DNA of 64,000 nt. It comes from Polymorphobacter sp. (GTDB taxonomy: Bacteria; Pseudomonadota; Alphaproteobacteria; Sphingomonadales; Sphingomonadaceae). Each line of letters begins with the position of its first letter. The first letter of the stretch is position 1. This document shows, piece after piece, positions 49,658 to 60,425 of this stretch. The notes under the pieces are model-generated. The model searched no databases and was not told the origin of the DNA. It worked only from the letters and a program-made list of their open reading frames with translations. The stretch spans positions 17,467 through 81,466 of the forward strand of contig NZ_JANYGL010000105.1 of NCBI RefSeq assembly GCF_025362435.1, read 5' to 3'. The position numbers were made by a program, and so were the translations under genes.

Positions 49658-50308
49658 CTATTTTGTTCCGAGCACCGCTTCGATTGCTGCCTCGACATGC
49701 GCCATGTCGGCCATGCCGTCGACCCGGGCAACGAGTCCCCGGGCGTCGTAGTAGGGCAGGATCGGCGCGGTCTTGGCGCGGTACTCGGCCATCCGCGTCC
49801 GCACCGTCTCGGCATTGTCGTCGGGACGGCGCTTGAAGTCGTGACTGCCACAGACGTCGCAGGTGACTGCGACCTTCGGCAGCTTGTAGCGATCGTGATA
49901 GCCCTCGCCACAGACCGCGCAGGTGAAGCGCCCGGTGATGCGGTCGACGAGCGCGTCCTCCTGCACCTCGAGCTCGATGACATGATCGAGCTTGAGCCCC
50001 TTGGCCTCGAGCATCGCGTCGAGCGCCTCGGCCTGGACCTGGGTGCGCGGATAGCCGTCGAGGGTGAAGCCCGCGCGCGCATCGTCGGTGTCGAGCCGAT
50101 CGGACAGGATGCCGTTGACGATGTCGTCGGAAACCAGTTCGCCCGCCGCCATCACCGCCTTGGCCTTGAGCCCGACCGGCGTTCCGGCAGCGACCGCAGC
50201 GCGCAGCATGTCACCGGTCGAAAGCTGGACCATGTGGTGTTCGCGTTCGAGGCGGCTCGCTTGCGTGCCCTTGCCGGCACCCGGCGGCCCGAGCAGGATG
50301 ATATTCAC
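49658..50308 (-). CDS. adk: Adenylate kinase
   Basis: IILLGPPGAGKGTQA; LID with CAVC...CDVC. Confidence 0.98.
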   Translation of the reverse strand: MNIILLGPPGAGKGTQASRLEREHHMVQLSTGDMLRAAVAAGTPVGLKAKAVMAAGELVSDDIVNGILSDRLDTDDARAGFTLDGYPRTQVQAEALDAMLEAKGLKLDHVIELEVQEDALVDRITGRFTCAVCGEGYHDRYKLPKVAVTCDVCGSHDFKRRPDDNAETVRTRMAEYRAKTAPILPYYDARGLVARVDGMADMAHVEAAIEAVLGTK

Positions 50309-50336
50309 GCGGGGCGCCCCGCGGCTTGTCGGTCGG

Positions 50337-51695
50337 TCAACGGCGATTTCCCCTCAGCTTGGACTTCTTGATCAGTCCTTCGTACTGATGAGCTAGCAGA
50401 TGGCTTTGAATTTGCGCAACGGTATCCATCGTAACATTGACGATGATCAGCAGCGACGTCCCACCGAAGCTCGCCGCAATCCCGACCTTCGAGGTGAGGA
50501 ACTCGGGCAGCAGGCAGATGACTGTGAGGTATGCTGCGCCGATCACGGTGATGCGGGTCAGGACATAGTCGAGATATTCGCTGGTCCGCACGCCAGGCCG
50601 AATGCCGGGGATGAAGCCGCCATATTTCTTGAGGTTCTCGGCGGTTTCCTCGGGGTTGAACACGACCGCGGTATAGAAGAAGCTGAAGAAGATGATCCCC
50701 GCCGCGTACAACGCCATGTATACCGGCGCGCCGCGCTGAAGCTGGGTCGTTACCGTCAGCAGCCAGTCAGGGCCGTTACCGCCCTTGCCGAGAAACTGCG
50801 CGACGGTCAGCGGCATCAGCAGCAGCGACGATGCGAAGATCGGCGGGATCACACCACTCGTGTTGATCTTGAGCGGCAGGAACGAGCTGTCGCCCTGGTA
50901 CTGGCGCGATCCGACCTGTCGCTTCGGATACTGGATCAAAATCTTCCGCTGCGCCCGCTCCATCACGCAGATGAACGCGATCGTTCCGAGGCCCAAGATT
51001 GTGACCATCAAGACGAAGCCGAGCGAGATCGCCCCGGTCCGCGTCTGCTCGAACAGCTGGCCGACCGAGATCGGCAGGCGGCTGACGATGCCGGCCATGA
51101 TGATCAACGAAATGCCGTTGCCGATGCCGCGGCTGGTGATCTGCTCGCCGAGCCACATCAGGAACATCGTCCCGCCGATCAGCGTGATGACGGTCGAGAT
51201 GCGGAAGAACCAGCCCGGGTCGATGACGGCGGCGATCCCCTGCCCTGCGCCCCAGCCCTCGAGCCCGACGGCAATGCCGTAGCCCTGGATCGCGGTGAGC
51301 AGAACGGTGCCGTAGCGGGTGTATTGGTTGAGCTTCTTGCGGCCCGACTCACCCTCTTTCTTGAGGGTCATCAGCGACGGCACGAGGCTGGTCATCAGCT
51401 GGATGATGATCGACGCGGTGATGTAGGGCGTAACGCCAAGCGCGATCAGCGACATCCGCTGGAGCGCACCGCCCGAGAACATGTTGAAGAAATCGAGAAC
51501 GCCGCCCTGCGTCTTGGCGAACAGCGAGTTGAGCGCCTCGGGGTCGATCCCCGGCAGCGGCACGAACGACACCAGCCGGAACACGATCAGCGCGCCGAGG
51601 GTAAACCACAGCCGCTTCTTGAGCTCGGTCGCCTTCGAGAAGTTCGCCAGGCTGAGACTTGCGGCGAGTTGCTGCTGTTGCGCGGATGACGCCAT
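50337..51695 (-). CDS. secY: Preprotein translocase subunit SecY
   Basis: ALGVTPYITASIIIQLMTSLVPSL; GMPG-like TM architecture; position after rplO. Confidence 0.98.
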   Translation of the reverse strand: MASSAQQQQLAASLSLANFSKATELKKRLWFTLGALIVFRLVSFVPLPGIDPEALNSLFAKTQGGVLDFFNMFSGGALQRMSLIALGVTPYITASIIIQLMTSLVPSLMTLKKEGESGRKKLNQYTRYGTVLLTAIQGYGIAVGLEGWGAGQGIAAVIDPGWFFRISTVITLIGGTMFLMWLGEQITSRGIGNGISLIIMAGIVSRLPISVGQLFEQTRTGAISLGFVLMVTILGLGTIAFICVMERAQRKILIQYPKRQVGSRQYQGDSSFLPLKINTSGVIPPIFASSLLLMPLTVAQFLGKGGNGPDWLLTVTTQLQRGAPVYMALYAAGIIFFSFFYTAVVFNPEETAENLKKYGGFIPGIRPGVRTSEYLDYVLTRITVIGAAYLTVICLLPEFLTSKVGIAASFGGTSLLIIVNVTMDTVAQIQSHLLAHQYEGLIKKSKLRGNRR

Positions 51696-51781
51696 CGGTA
51701 TTCCCAACTGTCGGCGACCCCCCGGGGCCAACCCTATGCGCTGCCTAGATAGGGAGTGGCGGGCGCGTCACCAACCACAAA

Positions 51782-51857
51782 ACTGTCATCCCGGCGGAGG
51801 CCGGGACCCATGAACTCAAACTGCGGAGATCATGGGTCCGGCTTTCGCCGGGATGAA
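51782..51857. repeat. REP-like long inverted repeat between rplO and secY
   Basis: ACTGTCATCCCGGCGGAGGCCGGGACCCATGA...TCATGGGTCCGGCTTTCGCCGGGATGA. Confidence 0.9.
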
Positions 51858-51865
51858 AGGTCAAG

Positions 51866-52396
51866 TCAGGCCTTGGCCTTCGCGGCGCGCGTAGCGGCGC
51901 GGGCCGCCTTGGCGGCGTCGGCGTTGATCACGTCCTTGACCACCGGCAGTTCGACCGTGCCGCCAGCCGCTTCGACGGCCGCCTTGGCAGCGGCGCTGGC
52001 GCCGGCGACCTTGAGGTTGAGCACGGCGGTAAGCACGCCCTTGCCGAGCAGGCGGATGCCTTCGCGGGCGTGGCTGATGACGCCCGCCTCGACGAGTGCG
52101 GCACCGTCAAGCGTCGCGCCGGCAACGATCTTGCCGTCGTCGATCGCCTTCTGCAGCGTGCCGAGGTTGATCTCGGCCATGTACTTGCGGAAGATGTTGT
52201 TGAAGCCGCGCTTCGGGATACGCATGTGGAGCGGCATCTGCCCGCCCTCGAAGCCCTTGATCGCGACACCCGAGCGCGACTTCTGGCCCTTCTGTCCACG
52301 ACCGGCAGTCTTGCCGACGCCCGAGCCGATACCACGGCCGACGCGAACGCGCTTCTTGCGCGCGCCGTCATTATCTCGAAGATCGTTCAGTTTCAT
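51866..52396 (-). CDS. rplO: 50S ribosomal protein L15
   Basis: [43 protein letters not shown]. Confidence 0.98.
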   Translation of the reverse strand: MKLNDLRDNDGARKKRVRVGRGIGSGVGKTAGRGQKGQKSRSGVAIKGFEGGQMPLHMRIPKRGFNNIFRKYMAEINLGTLQKAIDDGKIVAGATLDGAALVEAGVISHAREGIRLLGKGVLTAVLNLKVAGASAAAKAAVEAAGGTVELPVVKDVINADAAKAARAATRAAKAKA

Positions 52397-52436
52397 GGTG
52401 CACTCGCTTTCGCTTTAGTCGCGCATTGATGGAAAG

Positions 52437-52507
52437 TTCGCCCCGCTAAAGCGGAGACCCAAGGCCACTGAAGATAGCGTCCTTGGGTCCCGTTTCGCGG
52501 AGATGAT
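52437..52507. repeat. REP-like long inverted repeat between rpmD and rplO (diverged)
   Basis: GTTCGCCCCGCTAAAGCGGAGACCCAAGG...CCTTGGGTCCCGTTTCGCGGAGATGAT. Confidence 0.75.
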
Positions 52508-52519
52508 CTAATCGGAGGC

Positions 52520-52699
52520 TTATTCGCCCTCGACCTTTACGAGATGCGCCACCTTCTTGATCATGCCACGAACCGAGGGAGTATCCTCGAGCTCGCGGCT
52601 GCGGTGCATCTTGTTGAGGCCGAGACCGATCAGCGTCGCCTGCTGGTCGGGCTGGCGGCGGATGTGCGATCCGACCTGGGTAATCTTGACAGTCGCCAT
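52520..52699 (-). CDS. rpmD: 50S ribosomal protein L30
   Basis: [33 protein letters not shown]. Confidence 0.97.
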   Translation of the reverse strand: MATVKITQVGSHIRRQPDQQATLIGLGLNKMHRSRELEDTPSVRGMIKKVAHLVKVEGE

Positions 52700-52711
52700 C
52701 GTCATTCTTCC

Positions 52712-53425
52712 TTACGCGACCGCAGCTTCGGCGTCGGCTTCAACGACCCGGCTCGACGCGTCACCGCGGCGTGCCATCAGGTCGGCGATCTTCTTGCCGC
52801 GACGCTGCGCGACCGACTTCGGGCTGGTCTGCTCGCCAAGCGACGCAAAGGTCGCACGGATCATGTTGTACGGATTGTTGGTCCCGACCGACTTGGTCAC
52901 GACGTCCGCGACGCCGAGCGCCTCGAACACCGCACGCATCGGCCCGCCGGCGATGATGCCGGTTCCCTGCGTCGCCGAGCGGACATAGACCTTGCCCGCA
53001 CCGAAATGGCCGTAGCCGTCGTGGTGGAGCGTGCGACCGTCGCGCAGCGGAACGCGGATCATCGCCTTCTTCGCTGCAGCGGTGCCCTTGGCGATCGCCT
53101 CGGGAACTTCGCGCGCCTTGCCATGACCGAAGCCGACGCGACCCTTGCCGTCGCCGACGACGACGAGCGCGGCGAAGCCGAAGCGCTTACCGCCCTTGAC
53201 CGTCTTCGAGACGCGGTTGATGTGGACCAGCTTCTCGATCAGCTCCTCGCCGCCGTCACCGGTCGGGCCGCCACGGCCGCCACGGTTGTTGCGATCGTTG
53301 TTGCCGCGATTGCCGCCGGGGCCGCCACGGTTGTTGCCGCCGGGACCGCTGCGATTGCCGCCGGGTCCGCCGCGTCCGCCACCGGGACCACCGCCGCCGG
53401 GACCGCTACGAGGTTCCATGCCCAT
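52712..53425 (-). CDS. rpsE: 30S ribosomal protein S5 with Gly/Arg/Asn-rich N-terminal extension
   Basis: Core [52 protein letters not shown] after a ~58-aa low-complexity extension. Confidence 0.97.
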   Translation of the reverse strand: MGMEPRSGPGGGGPGGGRGGPGGNRSGPGGNNRGGPGGNRGNNDRNNRGGRGGPTGDGGEELIEKLVHINRVSKTVKGGKRFGFAALVVVGDGKGRVGFGHGKAREVPEAIAKGTAAAKKAMIRVPLRDGRTLHHDGYGHFGAGKVYVRSATQGTGIIAGGPMRAVFEALGVADVVTKSVGTNNPYNMIRATFASLGEQTSPKSVAQRRGKKIADLMARRGDASSRVVEADAEAAVA

Positions 53426-53428
53426 GTC

Positions 53429-53785
53429 TTAAAACTCCAGTCCGGCTTCGCGGGCGCCCTCGGCGAGCGCACGGACGCGGCCGTGGAAAAGGAAACCGCC
53501 GCGATCGAACACGACGGTGGTGACGCCGGCCGCCTTGCTGCGCTCGGCGAGGCGCTTGCCGACATCGGCAGCAGCCGTCGTCGTTGCGCCGGTGACGTCG
53601 CGAACGTTCTTCTCGAGCGTCGAGGCGGCAGCGATCGTGATCCCCTGCGCATCGTCGATGACCTGCGCATAGATGTGCTGCGACGAGCGGTGGATCGACA
53701 AGCGCGGGCGCTCGCCGCCCTTGGCGCGAAGTGCGGTACGGACGCGGCGACGCCGCTTCTCGAAGAGGGAGAGACCCTTGCTCAT
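53429..53785 (-). CDS. rplR: 50S ribosomal protein L18
   Basis: [22 protein letters not shown]. Confidence 0.97.
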   Translation of the reverse strand: MSKGLSLFEKRRRRVRTALRAKGGERPRLSIHRSSQHIYAQVIDDAQGITIAAASTLEKNVRDVTGATTTAAADVGKRLAERSKAAGVTTVVFDRGGFLFHGRVRALAEGAREAGLEF

Positions 53786-54318
53786 TACTTCTTCTTCCCT
53801 TCCTTGCGGAAGATATACTCGCCGCGATACTTGATGCCCTTGCCCTTATAGGGTTCCGGCTTGCGCCAGCGGCGGATCTCGGCAGCGACCTGGCCGACCT
53901 TCTGCTTGTCGGCACCGGTGATCTCGACCGTCGTCTGGTCGGGCGTCTTGATCGCGATACCCTCGGGGATCGGATAGTCGACGTCGTGGCTGTAGCCGAG
54001 CTGAAGCTTGAGGTTCGAGCCCTGGACGCTGGCACGGTAGCCGACGCCGGTGATCTCGAGCACCTTGGTAAAGCCCGCGGAAACGCCGACCACGAGGTTC
54101 GACACCAGGGTCCGCTGCATGCCCCAATAGGCGCGCGCCTGCTTGCTATCGTTCGCCGGCTGGACGCTGATCGCGTCGCCCTCGACCGCATAAGCGATGT
54201 CGGGGACCATCGACAGTGTCAGCAGGCCCTTGGGGCCCTTGACGCTGAGCGTCGCTCCCTCGATCGTCGCAGTCACACCGGCTGGAACCGGGACCGCCCT
54301 CTTGCCAATCCGTGACAT
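53785..54318 (-). CDS. rplF: 50S ribosomal protein L6
   Basis: [33 protein letters not shown]. Confidence 0.98.
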   Translation of the reverse strand: MSRIGKRAVPVPAGVTATIEGATLSVKGPKGLLTLSMVPDIAYAVEGDAISVQPANDSKQARAYWGMQRTLVSNLVVGVSAGFTKVLEITGVGYRASVQGSNLKLQLGYSHDVDYPIPEGIAIKTPDQTTVEITGADKQKVGQVAAEIRRWRKPEPYKGKGIKYRGEYIFRKEGKKK

Positions 54319-54320
54319 CG

Positions 54321-54719
54321 TTAGAATACCTGACAGAGAACTTCGCCGCCGACATTCTGCTCGCGCGCTTCCGCGTCGGACAGAACACCCTTGGGCGTCG
54401 AAACGATGACGATACCGAGACCGTTACGGACGCGCGGCAAATCCTGCGCCCCCGAATAGACCCGGCGACCCGGCTTCGAGACGCGAGCGACGTGCTGAAT
54501 CGCCGGCTGGCCTTCGAAATACTTCAGGTCGATGCGGAGCGCAGCGGCGGGGCCGGTGTCGGCGGCGTCGCTGTAGCCGCGAATATAGCCTTCGCGCTGG
54601 AGCACGTCGAGAACGCGGGCACGCAGCTTCGACGCCGGCGTCAGGACGGAATCCTTGCGCGCCTGCTGGCCGTTGCGGATGCGGGTGAGCATGTCACCCA
54701 GCGGATCGGTCATCGACAT
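54321..54719 (-). CDS. rpsH: 30S ribosomal protein S8
   Basis: [47 protein letters not shown]. Confidence 0.98.
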   Translation of the reverse strand: MSMTDPLGDMLTRIRNGQQARKDSVLTPASKLRARVLDVLQREGYIRGYSDAADTGPAAALRIDLKYFEGQPAIQHVARVSKPGRRVYSGAQDLPRVRNGLGIVIVSTPKGVLSDAEAREQNVGGEVLCQVF

Positions 54720-54723
54720 AGCG

Positions 54724-55029
54724 TTACCAGCTCGACTTGGTCAGGCCGGGGATCAGGCCCTTGTTGCCCAGTTCCCGCAGCATGATCCGCGACAGTTTGA
54801 ACTTGCGATAGACCGAGCGGCTACGCCCGGTCAGCTCGCAACGGTTACGAACACGACAAGGGGTCGCGTTGCGCGGCAGCTCGGACATCTTGAGGCGGGC
54901 CATCAGGCGCTCACCCTCGTCCTTGGTCTCGTCGAGGGCAATCGCCTTCAGCGCCGCGAACTTGGGAGCATACTTCTTGACCAGCGCCTTGCGGTGCTCG
55001 TTCTTGTTCACCGAACTCTTCTTGGCCAT
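54724..55029 (-). CDS. rpsN: 30S ribosomal protein S14
   Basis: [48 protein letters not shown]. Confidence 0.98.
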   Translation of the reverse strand: MAKKSSVNKNEHRKALVKKYAPKFAALKAIALDETKDEGERLMARLKMSELPRNATPCRVRNRCELTGRSRSVYRKFKLSRIMLRELGNKGLIPGLTKSSW

Positions 55030-55031
55030 GC

Positions 55032-55613
55032 TTAAGCTGCCTTCTTCGCGTCGACCATGCCGGTGAACGGCAGGCCGAAAGCAAACAACAACGCCCGCGC
55101 CTCGTCGTCCGACTTGGCGGTCGTGGTGATGATGACGTCCATTCCGCGGACCTTGCCGATCCGGTCATAGTTGATCTCGGGGAACACGATCTGCTCCTTG
55201 AGACCCATCGCGTAGTTGCCGCGACCGTCGAACGACTTCGGGTTCAGCCCGCGAAAGTCGCGGACGCGCGGCAGCGCGATCGTGACGAGGCGGTCGAGGA
55301 ACTCGTACATCTTCTCGCGACGCAAGGTCACCTTGCAGCCGATCGGCATGCCTTCGCGCAGCTTGAACACCGCGACCGACTTCTTCGCCTTGCAGATCAC
55401 CGGCCTCTGGCCAGCGATCAGCGCCATTTCGGCAGCGGCGGCGTCGACCAGCTTCTTGTCCTGGGTGGCGTCGCCGACACCCATGTTGATAACGATCTTG
55501 TCGATCTTGGGAACCTGCATGAGGTTCTTGTAGCCGAACTGCTCGCTCATCTGGCCGCGGATCTTGTCCACGTACAGCTGCTGCATCCGGGTCAGGTTTG
55601 CCGCGTCAGCCAT
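55032..55613 (-). CDS. rplE: 50S ribosomal protein L5
   Basis: [29 protein letters not shown]. Confidence 0.98.
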   Translation of the reverse strand: MADAANLTRMQQLYVDKIRGQMSEQFGYKNLMQVPKIDKIVINMGVGDATQDKKLVDAAAAEMALIAGQRPVICKAKKSVAVFKLREGMPIGCKVTLRREKMYEFLDRLVTIALPRVRDFRGLNPKSFDGRGNYAMGLKEQIVFPEINYDRIGKVRGMDVIITTTAKSDDEARALLFAFGLPFTGMVDAKKAA

Positions 55614-55929
55614 CGATCGTCTCTCCCGACCGCTTGGCGATACGCACCTTGCGACCATCTTCCAGTATCTTGAAGCCGACGCGCGTCGGCTTGCCCGTCT
55701 TCGGGTCCTCGATCGCGACCTTCGACACGAACATCGGCGCTTCGATGCGCTCGAGGCCACCCTGCGGGTTGGCCTGGCTCGCCTTCTTGTGGCGCGTCAT
55801 CATGTTGATGCCGCCGACGATGACCTTGCCTTCCTTCGGCATGGCCTTGGTGACTTCACCGTGCTTGCCCTTGTCCTTGCCGGACAGGACGACGACCTTG
55901 TCGCCCTTCTTGATCTTGGCGGCGCTCAT
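55606..55929 (-). CDS. rplX: 50S ribosomal protein L24
   Basis: [24 protein letters not shown]. Confidence 0.97.
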   Translation of the reverse strand: MSAAKIKKGDKVVVLSGKDKGKHGEVTKAMPKEGKVIVGGINMMTRHKKASQANPQGGLERIEAPMFVSKVAIEDPKTGKPTRVGFKILEDGRKVRIAKRSGETIDG

Positions 55930-56297
55930 TACAGCACCTCCGGCGCAAGGCTGATGATCTTCATGTGGCCCGACGCGCGCAGTTCGCGCACCACCGGCCC
56001 GAAGATACGGGTGCCGATCGGCTCCTCGTTCTTGTTGATCAGGACCGCGGCGTTACCGTCGAAGCGGATCACTGAGCCGTCCGAGCGCCGGATATCCTTC
56101 GCCGTGCGAACGACGACGGCGCGATGGACATCGCCCTTCTTGACCTTGCCCTTCGGCGCGGCTTCCTTGATCGAGACGACGATGACGTCACCCACGCCGG
56201 CGAACCGACGCTTCGAGCCACCGAGCACCTTGATGCACATCACCCGCTTGGCACCGCTATTGTCGGCGACGTCGAGGTTCGTCTGCATCTGGATCAT
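55929..56297 (-). CDS. rplN: 50S ribosomal protein L14
   Basis: [27 protein letters not shown]. Confidence 0.98.
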   Translation of the reverse strand: MIQMQTNLDVADNSGAKRVMCIKVLGGSKRRFAGVGDVIVVSIKEAAPKGKVKKGDVHRAVVVRTAKDIRRSDGSVIRFDGNAAVLINKNEEPIGTRIFGPVVRELRASGHMKIISLAPEVL

Positions 56298-56334
56298 TAG
56301 TTCGATCCTTCTTTCTTGTTACGGAAGGTCGTCA

Positions 56335-56571
56335 TCAGCCGACCTTCTCCATGACCTTGAACGTCTTCAGCTTGGACATCGGGGCGCACTCCTGGATGCG
56401 GACCTCGTCGCCTTCCTTGATGACGTTGCCCTCGTCGTGGGCGTGATACTTCTTCGAGCGGCGCATGATCTTCCCGTAGACCGGGTGGGTGATCTTGCGC
56501 TCGATGAGCACGATGACGGTCTTGTCGCCCTTGTCGGAAACGACTTTGCCCTGGAGGATACGCTTCGGCAT
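56335..56571 (-). CDS. rpsQ: 30S ribosomal protein S17
   Basis: [35 protein letters not shown]. Confidence 0.97.
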   Translation of the reverse strand: MPKRILQGKVVSDKGDKTVIVLIERKITHPVYGKIMRRSKKYHAHDEGNVIKEGDEVRIQECAPMSKLKTFKVMEKVG

Positions 56572-56801
56572 CAGGCTTCCTTCGTCGCGCTGGAGACCTG
56601 AGCGGCGGCGCGCTGGCCCTGGAGCGTCTTGATCTTGGCGATCGTGCGGCGAACCTCGCGGACTCGGCTCGGTTTTTCCATCTGGCCGGTGGCCGCCTGG
56701 AAACGCAGGTTGAACTGCTCGCGCTTCAGCTCGCCCAGCGCGGTCGCGATCTGGTCGTCGGTCTGCGGGCGCAGGTCCTTGGTCTTCATGTCCGTGCTCA
56801 C
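56571..56801 (-). CDS. rpmC: 50S ribosomal protein L29
   Basis: [31 protein letters not shown]. Confidence 0.96.
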   Translation of the reverse strand: MSTDMKTKDLRPQTDDQIATALGELKREQFNLRFQAATGQMEKPSRVREVRRTIAKIKTLQGQRAAAQVSSATKEA

Positions 56802-57232
56802 TTCGTGACTTCGCCGATCGGCTCGCCGAGGCGGACGACGGTCTTGACCTTGATCGGCAGCTTGGCCGCGGCACGCTCGAAGGCGCCCTTGGCGACGTCG
56901 TGCGGAACGCCGTCGAGCTCGAACAGGATGCGGCCCGGCTTGACCTTGGCGGCCCAGAACTCGGGAGCGCCCTTACCCTTACCCATGCGGACTTCGGCGG
57001 GCTTCGACGTGACCGGCACGTCGGGGAAGATGCGGATCCACAACCGGCCGGCACGCTTGATGTGACGGCTGATCGCGCGACGAGCGGCTTCGATCTGGCG
57101 GGCGGTAAGCCGGTCGGGCTCCATCGCCTTCAGGCCGAACGCGCCGAAGTTCAGTGCAGTGCCGCCCTTGGCGTCGCCGTGGATGCGACCCTTGAACTGC
57201 TTGCGGAACTTGGTTTTCTTAGGCTGCAACAT
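56798..57232 (-). CDS. rplP: 50S ribosomal protein L16
   Basis: [19 protein letters not shown]. Confidence 0.98.
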   Translation of the reverse strand: MLQPKKTKFRKQFKGRIHGDAKGGTALNFGAFGLKAMEPDRLTARQIEAARRAISRHIKRAGRLWIRIFPDVPVTSKPAEVRMGKGKGAPEFWAAKVKPGRILFELDGVPHDVAKGAFERAAAKLPIKVKTVVRLGEPIGEVTK

Positions 57233-57234
57233 GA

Positions 57235-57939
57235 CTAGCGACCCTCACGCGCGGGGCGGACGCCCGACGTCTGCGCTTCCATCATCAGACGGTCCTGCGA
57301 CATCGGATCGTGGCCAAGGATCTCGCCCTTGAAGATCCACACCTTGACGCCGCAGACACCGTAAGCGGTGTGCGCCTGCGCCTCGGCAAAATCCATGTTC
57401 GCGCGCAGCGTGTGCAACGGCACCCGGCCTTCGCGATACTGCTCGCTCCGCGCGATCTCGGCGCCGCCGAGACGGCCGCCGCACGAGACCTTGATGCCGT
57501 CGGCACCGAGACGCATCGCCGACTGAACCGCGCGCTTCATGGCGCGACGGAACGCGATACGACGCTCGAGCTGGTCGGCGATGCCCTGCGCAACGAGGCG
57601 CGCGTCGACTTCCGGCTTGCGGATCTCGACGATGTTGAGCGACACGTCGGACTTGGTCATCGTCGCGACCTGCTGGCGCAGCTTCTCGATGTCCGCACCC
57701 TTCTTGCCGATGATGACCCCGGGACGGGCAGCGTAGATCGAAACGCGGCACAGCTTGGCCGGGCGCTCGATGACGACCTTCGAGATCGCTGCCTGCGGCT
57801 GCGACTTCATGATGAAGTTACGGATCTTGATGTCTTCGATCAGCAGGCGGCCATAGTCTTCGCCTTCGGCGAACCAGCGGCTGTCCCACGTCCGGTTGAT
57901 CTGGAGCCGAAGCCCGATCGGGTTGCTCTTATGACCCAT
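57235..57939 (-). CDS. rpsC: 30S ribosomal protein S3
   Basis: [25 protein letters not shown]. Confidence 0.98.
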   Translation of the reverse strand: MGHKSNPIGLRLQINRTWDSRWFAEGEDYGRLLIEDIKIRNFIMKSQPQAAISKVVIERPAKLCRVSIYAARPGVIIGKKGADIEKLRQQVATMTKSDVSLNIVEIRKPEVDARLVAQGIADQLERRIAFRRAMKRAVQSAMRLGADGIKVSCGGRLGGAEIARSEQYREGRVPLHTLRANMDFAEAQAHTAYGVCGVKVWIFKGEILGHDPMSQDRLMMEAQTSGVRPAREGR

Positions 57940-58373
57940 TATGCCTGCTCCGACGCGTTGGTCTTGCCAGCCTTCGCCTCACGCGCGGCCGCATAATCGG
58001 CCTCGCCGAGTTCGCGGACGACGATGCGGATGCGGCTGAACGGCTTGATGATCGCCGAGGCGCGACCGCGTGCCCGCGGCGTGAAGCGCTTCATCACGAT
58101 CGCCTTGCCGACGCTGGCTTCCTTGACGATCAGCGCGTCGACATCGAGATTGTGGTTGTTCTCGGCGTTGGCGATCGCCGAGGCGAGCACCTTGCGGACG
58201 TCGGGCGCCATGCCCTTGGTCGAGAACTGCAGGATGTTGAGCGCTTCCGATGCCTTGCGGCCGCGGATGAGACCGGCAACGAGGTTGAGCTTGTACGGCG
58301 AGCCGCGAACGGTCGTCGCGATCGCCAGCGCTTCCTTGTCGCCGACCTTGCGGGGTGCGGAGGGCTTGCCCAT
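57939..58373 (-). CDS. rplV: 50S ribosomal protein L22
   Basis: [31 protein letters not shown]. Confidence 0.97.
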   Translation of the reverse strand: MGKPSAPRKVGDKEALAIATTVRGSPYKLNLVAGLIRGRKASEALNILQFSTKGMAPDVRKVLASAIANAENNHNLDVDALIVKEASVGKAIVMKRFTPRARGRASAIIKPFSRIRIVVRELGEADYAAAREAKAGKTNASEQA

Positions 58374-58651
58374 CAGCGCTTGGCCTTCTTGTCGGCGGCA
58401 TGGCCGGTGAACGTGCGCGTCGGCGCGAACTCGCCGAGCTTCATGCCCACCATGTCCTCGTTGACCGAGACCGGGATGAACTTGCGGCCGTTATAAACGC
58501 TGAAGACCAGACCGACGAACTGCGGCAGAATCGTCGAGCGGCGCGACCAGGTCTTGATCGGACCACGGCCACCGCCACCAGCTTGCGCGGTTTCGGCCTT
58601 CTTCAGAACGTGGAGGTCGACGAACGGACCTTTCCAGACGGAGCGGCTCAT
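58373..58651 (-). CDS. rpsS: 30S ribosomal protein S19
   Basis: [42 protein letters not shown]. Confidence 0.98.
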   Translation of the reverse strand: MSRSVWKGPFVDLHVLKKAETAQAGGGGRGPIKTWSRRSTILPQFVGLVFSVYNGRKFIPVSVNEDMVGMKLGEFAPTRTFTGHAADKKAKR

Positions 58652-58653
58652 GC

Positions 58654-59490
58654 CTACCTCTTCTTCTTCGCGTGACGCGAACGAATGATCATCTTGTCGG
58701 TCGACTTGTTCGACCGGGTCTTCGCACCCTTGGTCGGCTTGCCCCACGGCGTAACCGGGTGACGGCCGCCCGAGGTCCGGCCTTCACCACCGCCGTGCGG
58801 ATGGTCGACCGGGTTCTTGGCGACGCCGCGCGTCAGCGGGCGATGGCCGAGCCAGCGGGTCCGACCGGCCTTGGCGTGGTTGGTGTTCGAATTGTCGGGG
58901 TTCGACACGGCGCCGACCGTCGCCATGCAATTGGCGTGGGTGTAGCGCTGCTCGCCCGAGTTCAAACGGATGATGACCATGCCGCGGTCACGACCGACGA
59001 CCTGGACGAAGGTCCCTGCCGCGCGCGCCATCTGGCCGCCCTTGCCGGGCTTCAGCTCGACGTTGTGAACGATCGTACCGACCGGCATCTGGCCGATTTC
59101 CATCGCGTTGCCCGGCTTGACGTCAACCTTCTTGCCCGCGGTGACGCTGTCGCCGACGGCGAGGCGCTGCGGCGCAAGAATGTAGTTCTGCTTGCCGTCG
59201 GAGTATTTGATCAGCGCGATGAACGCCGAGCGGTTGGGATCATACTCGATCCGCTCGACGGTCGCGGCAACGTCCCACTCGCGACGCTTGAAGTCGACGA
59301 TGCGATACAGCTGCTTGTGGCCGCCGGCGATGCCGCGCGCGGTAGCGTGGCCCATGTTGTTGCGGCCGCCCGACTTGCGGAGACCCTCGGTCAACGCCTT
59401 GACCGGACGCCCCTTATGGAGCGCCGAGCGGTCGACGAGGATCAGGCCGCGGCGGCCCGGCGACGTCGGATTATAATGCTTGAGAGCCAT
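58654..59490 (-). CDS. rplB: 50S ribosomal protein L2
   Basis: [50 protein letters not shown]. Confidence 0.98.
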   Translation of the reverse strand: MALKHYNPTSPGRRGLILVDRSALHKGRPVKALTEGLRKSGGRNNMGHATARGIAGGHKQLYRIVDFKRREWDVAATVERIEYDPNRSAFIALIKYSDGKQNYILAPQRLAVGDSVTAGKKVDVKPGNAMEIGQMPVGTIVHNVELKPGKGGQMARAAGTFVQVVGRDRGMVIIRLNSGEQRYTHANCMATVGAVSNPDNSNTNHAKAGRTRWLGHRPLTRGVAKNPVDHPHGGGEGRTSGGRHPVTPWGKPTKGAKTRSNKSTDKMIIRSRHAKKKR

Positions 59491-59491
59491 C

Positions 59492-59806
59492 TCAGATTCC
59501 CGTGGTCACGTCGATGCGGTCGCCTTCGGCGAGCGTCACGATCGCTTTCTTCTCATCCGAGCGCGTGTAGGGCTTGCCCTTGAAGCGCTTGTTTTTACCC
59601 TTCTGGATCAGCGTGTTGACCGACAGGACGCGGACGCCGAAGAGCGCCTCGACCGCAGCCTTGATCTCGGGCTTCGACGAATCCTTGGCCACCTTGAACA
59701 CGACCTGGTTGAACTCGCTGACCAGCGTCGACTTCTCGGTGATGACCGGCTTCACGACGATGTCGTAATGCTTAAGGTCAATCGTTGCGGGTTGCGGCTT
59801 AGCCAT
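59492..59806 (-). CDS. rplW: 50S ribosomal protein L23
   Basis: [28 protein letters not shown]. Confidence 0.97.
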   Translation of the reverse strand: MAKPQPATIDLKHYDIVVKPVITEKSTLVSEFNQVVFKVAKDSSKPEIKAAVEALFGVRVLSVNTLIQKGKNKRFKGKPYTRSDEKKAIVTLAEGDRIDVTTGI

Positions 59807-60422
59807 TGACGCGTGCCTCCAGGGCAGCGACCGCGGCGCGGGTCAGCACCAGCATGTCGTGGTTGAGGATGTCGTACACGTTGGCGCCGACTGCGGGCAT
59901 GATGTCGATCTTCTCGAGGTTGGCGCATGCCATCCCGAAGTGCTGATCGATTGCGCCGCCATCGACGAACAGGCCGTTGGTGACGCCGAGACCGGCGAGC
60001 CGCGCGAGCAGCGTCTTGGTCTTGGCCTCGCCAAGGGCGAAGTCCTCGACGACCATCAGCTTGCCCTCGGCCTGCTTGACCGACAGCGCGATGCCGAGGC
60101 CGAGCCGACGGATCTTCTTGTTGAGGCCCGGATCGAAGTCGCGGACCCGCGGGCCGTGCGCCTTACCACCGCCGGTGAACTGCGGCGCGCCGCGGTTACC
60201 GTGGCGGGCGACACCGCCGCCCTTCTGGTTGCCGAGCTTCTTGCCGGTGCGCGAGACATCCGAACGCTCACGAGCGCCCCGGGCCGTCGCACGGCGCTTC
60301 TCGAGCTGCCACGTCACGACGCGGTGAAGGATGTCGACGCGGGCTTCCTTGCCGAAGACGGTCTCGTCGAGTTCGATATCACCGCTGGCCGCGGCGTCGA
60401 GGGTGCGTACATCGAGCTTCAT
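59799..60422 (-). CDS. rplD: 50S ribosomal protein L4
   Basis: [40 protein letters not shown]. Confidence 0.97.
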   Translation of the reverse strand: MKLDVRTLDAAASGDIELDETVFGKEARVDILHRVVTWQLEKRRATARGARERSDVSRTGKKLGNQKGGGVARHGNRGAPQFTGGGKAHGPRVRDFDPGLNKKIRRLGLGIALSVKQAEGKLMVVEDFALGEAKTKTLLARLAGLGVTNGLFVDGGAIDQHFGMACANLEKIDIMPAVGANVYDILNHDMLVLTRAAVAALEARVNG

Positions 60423-60425
60423 GGC

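Noticed and set aside
8504-52507. CRISPR array interpretation of the GTCATCCC palindromes
   Set aside because: Copies are kilobases apart with no regular spacers and no cas genes; REP-like dispersal fits better
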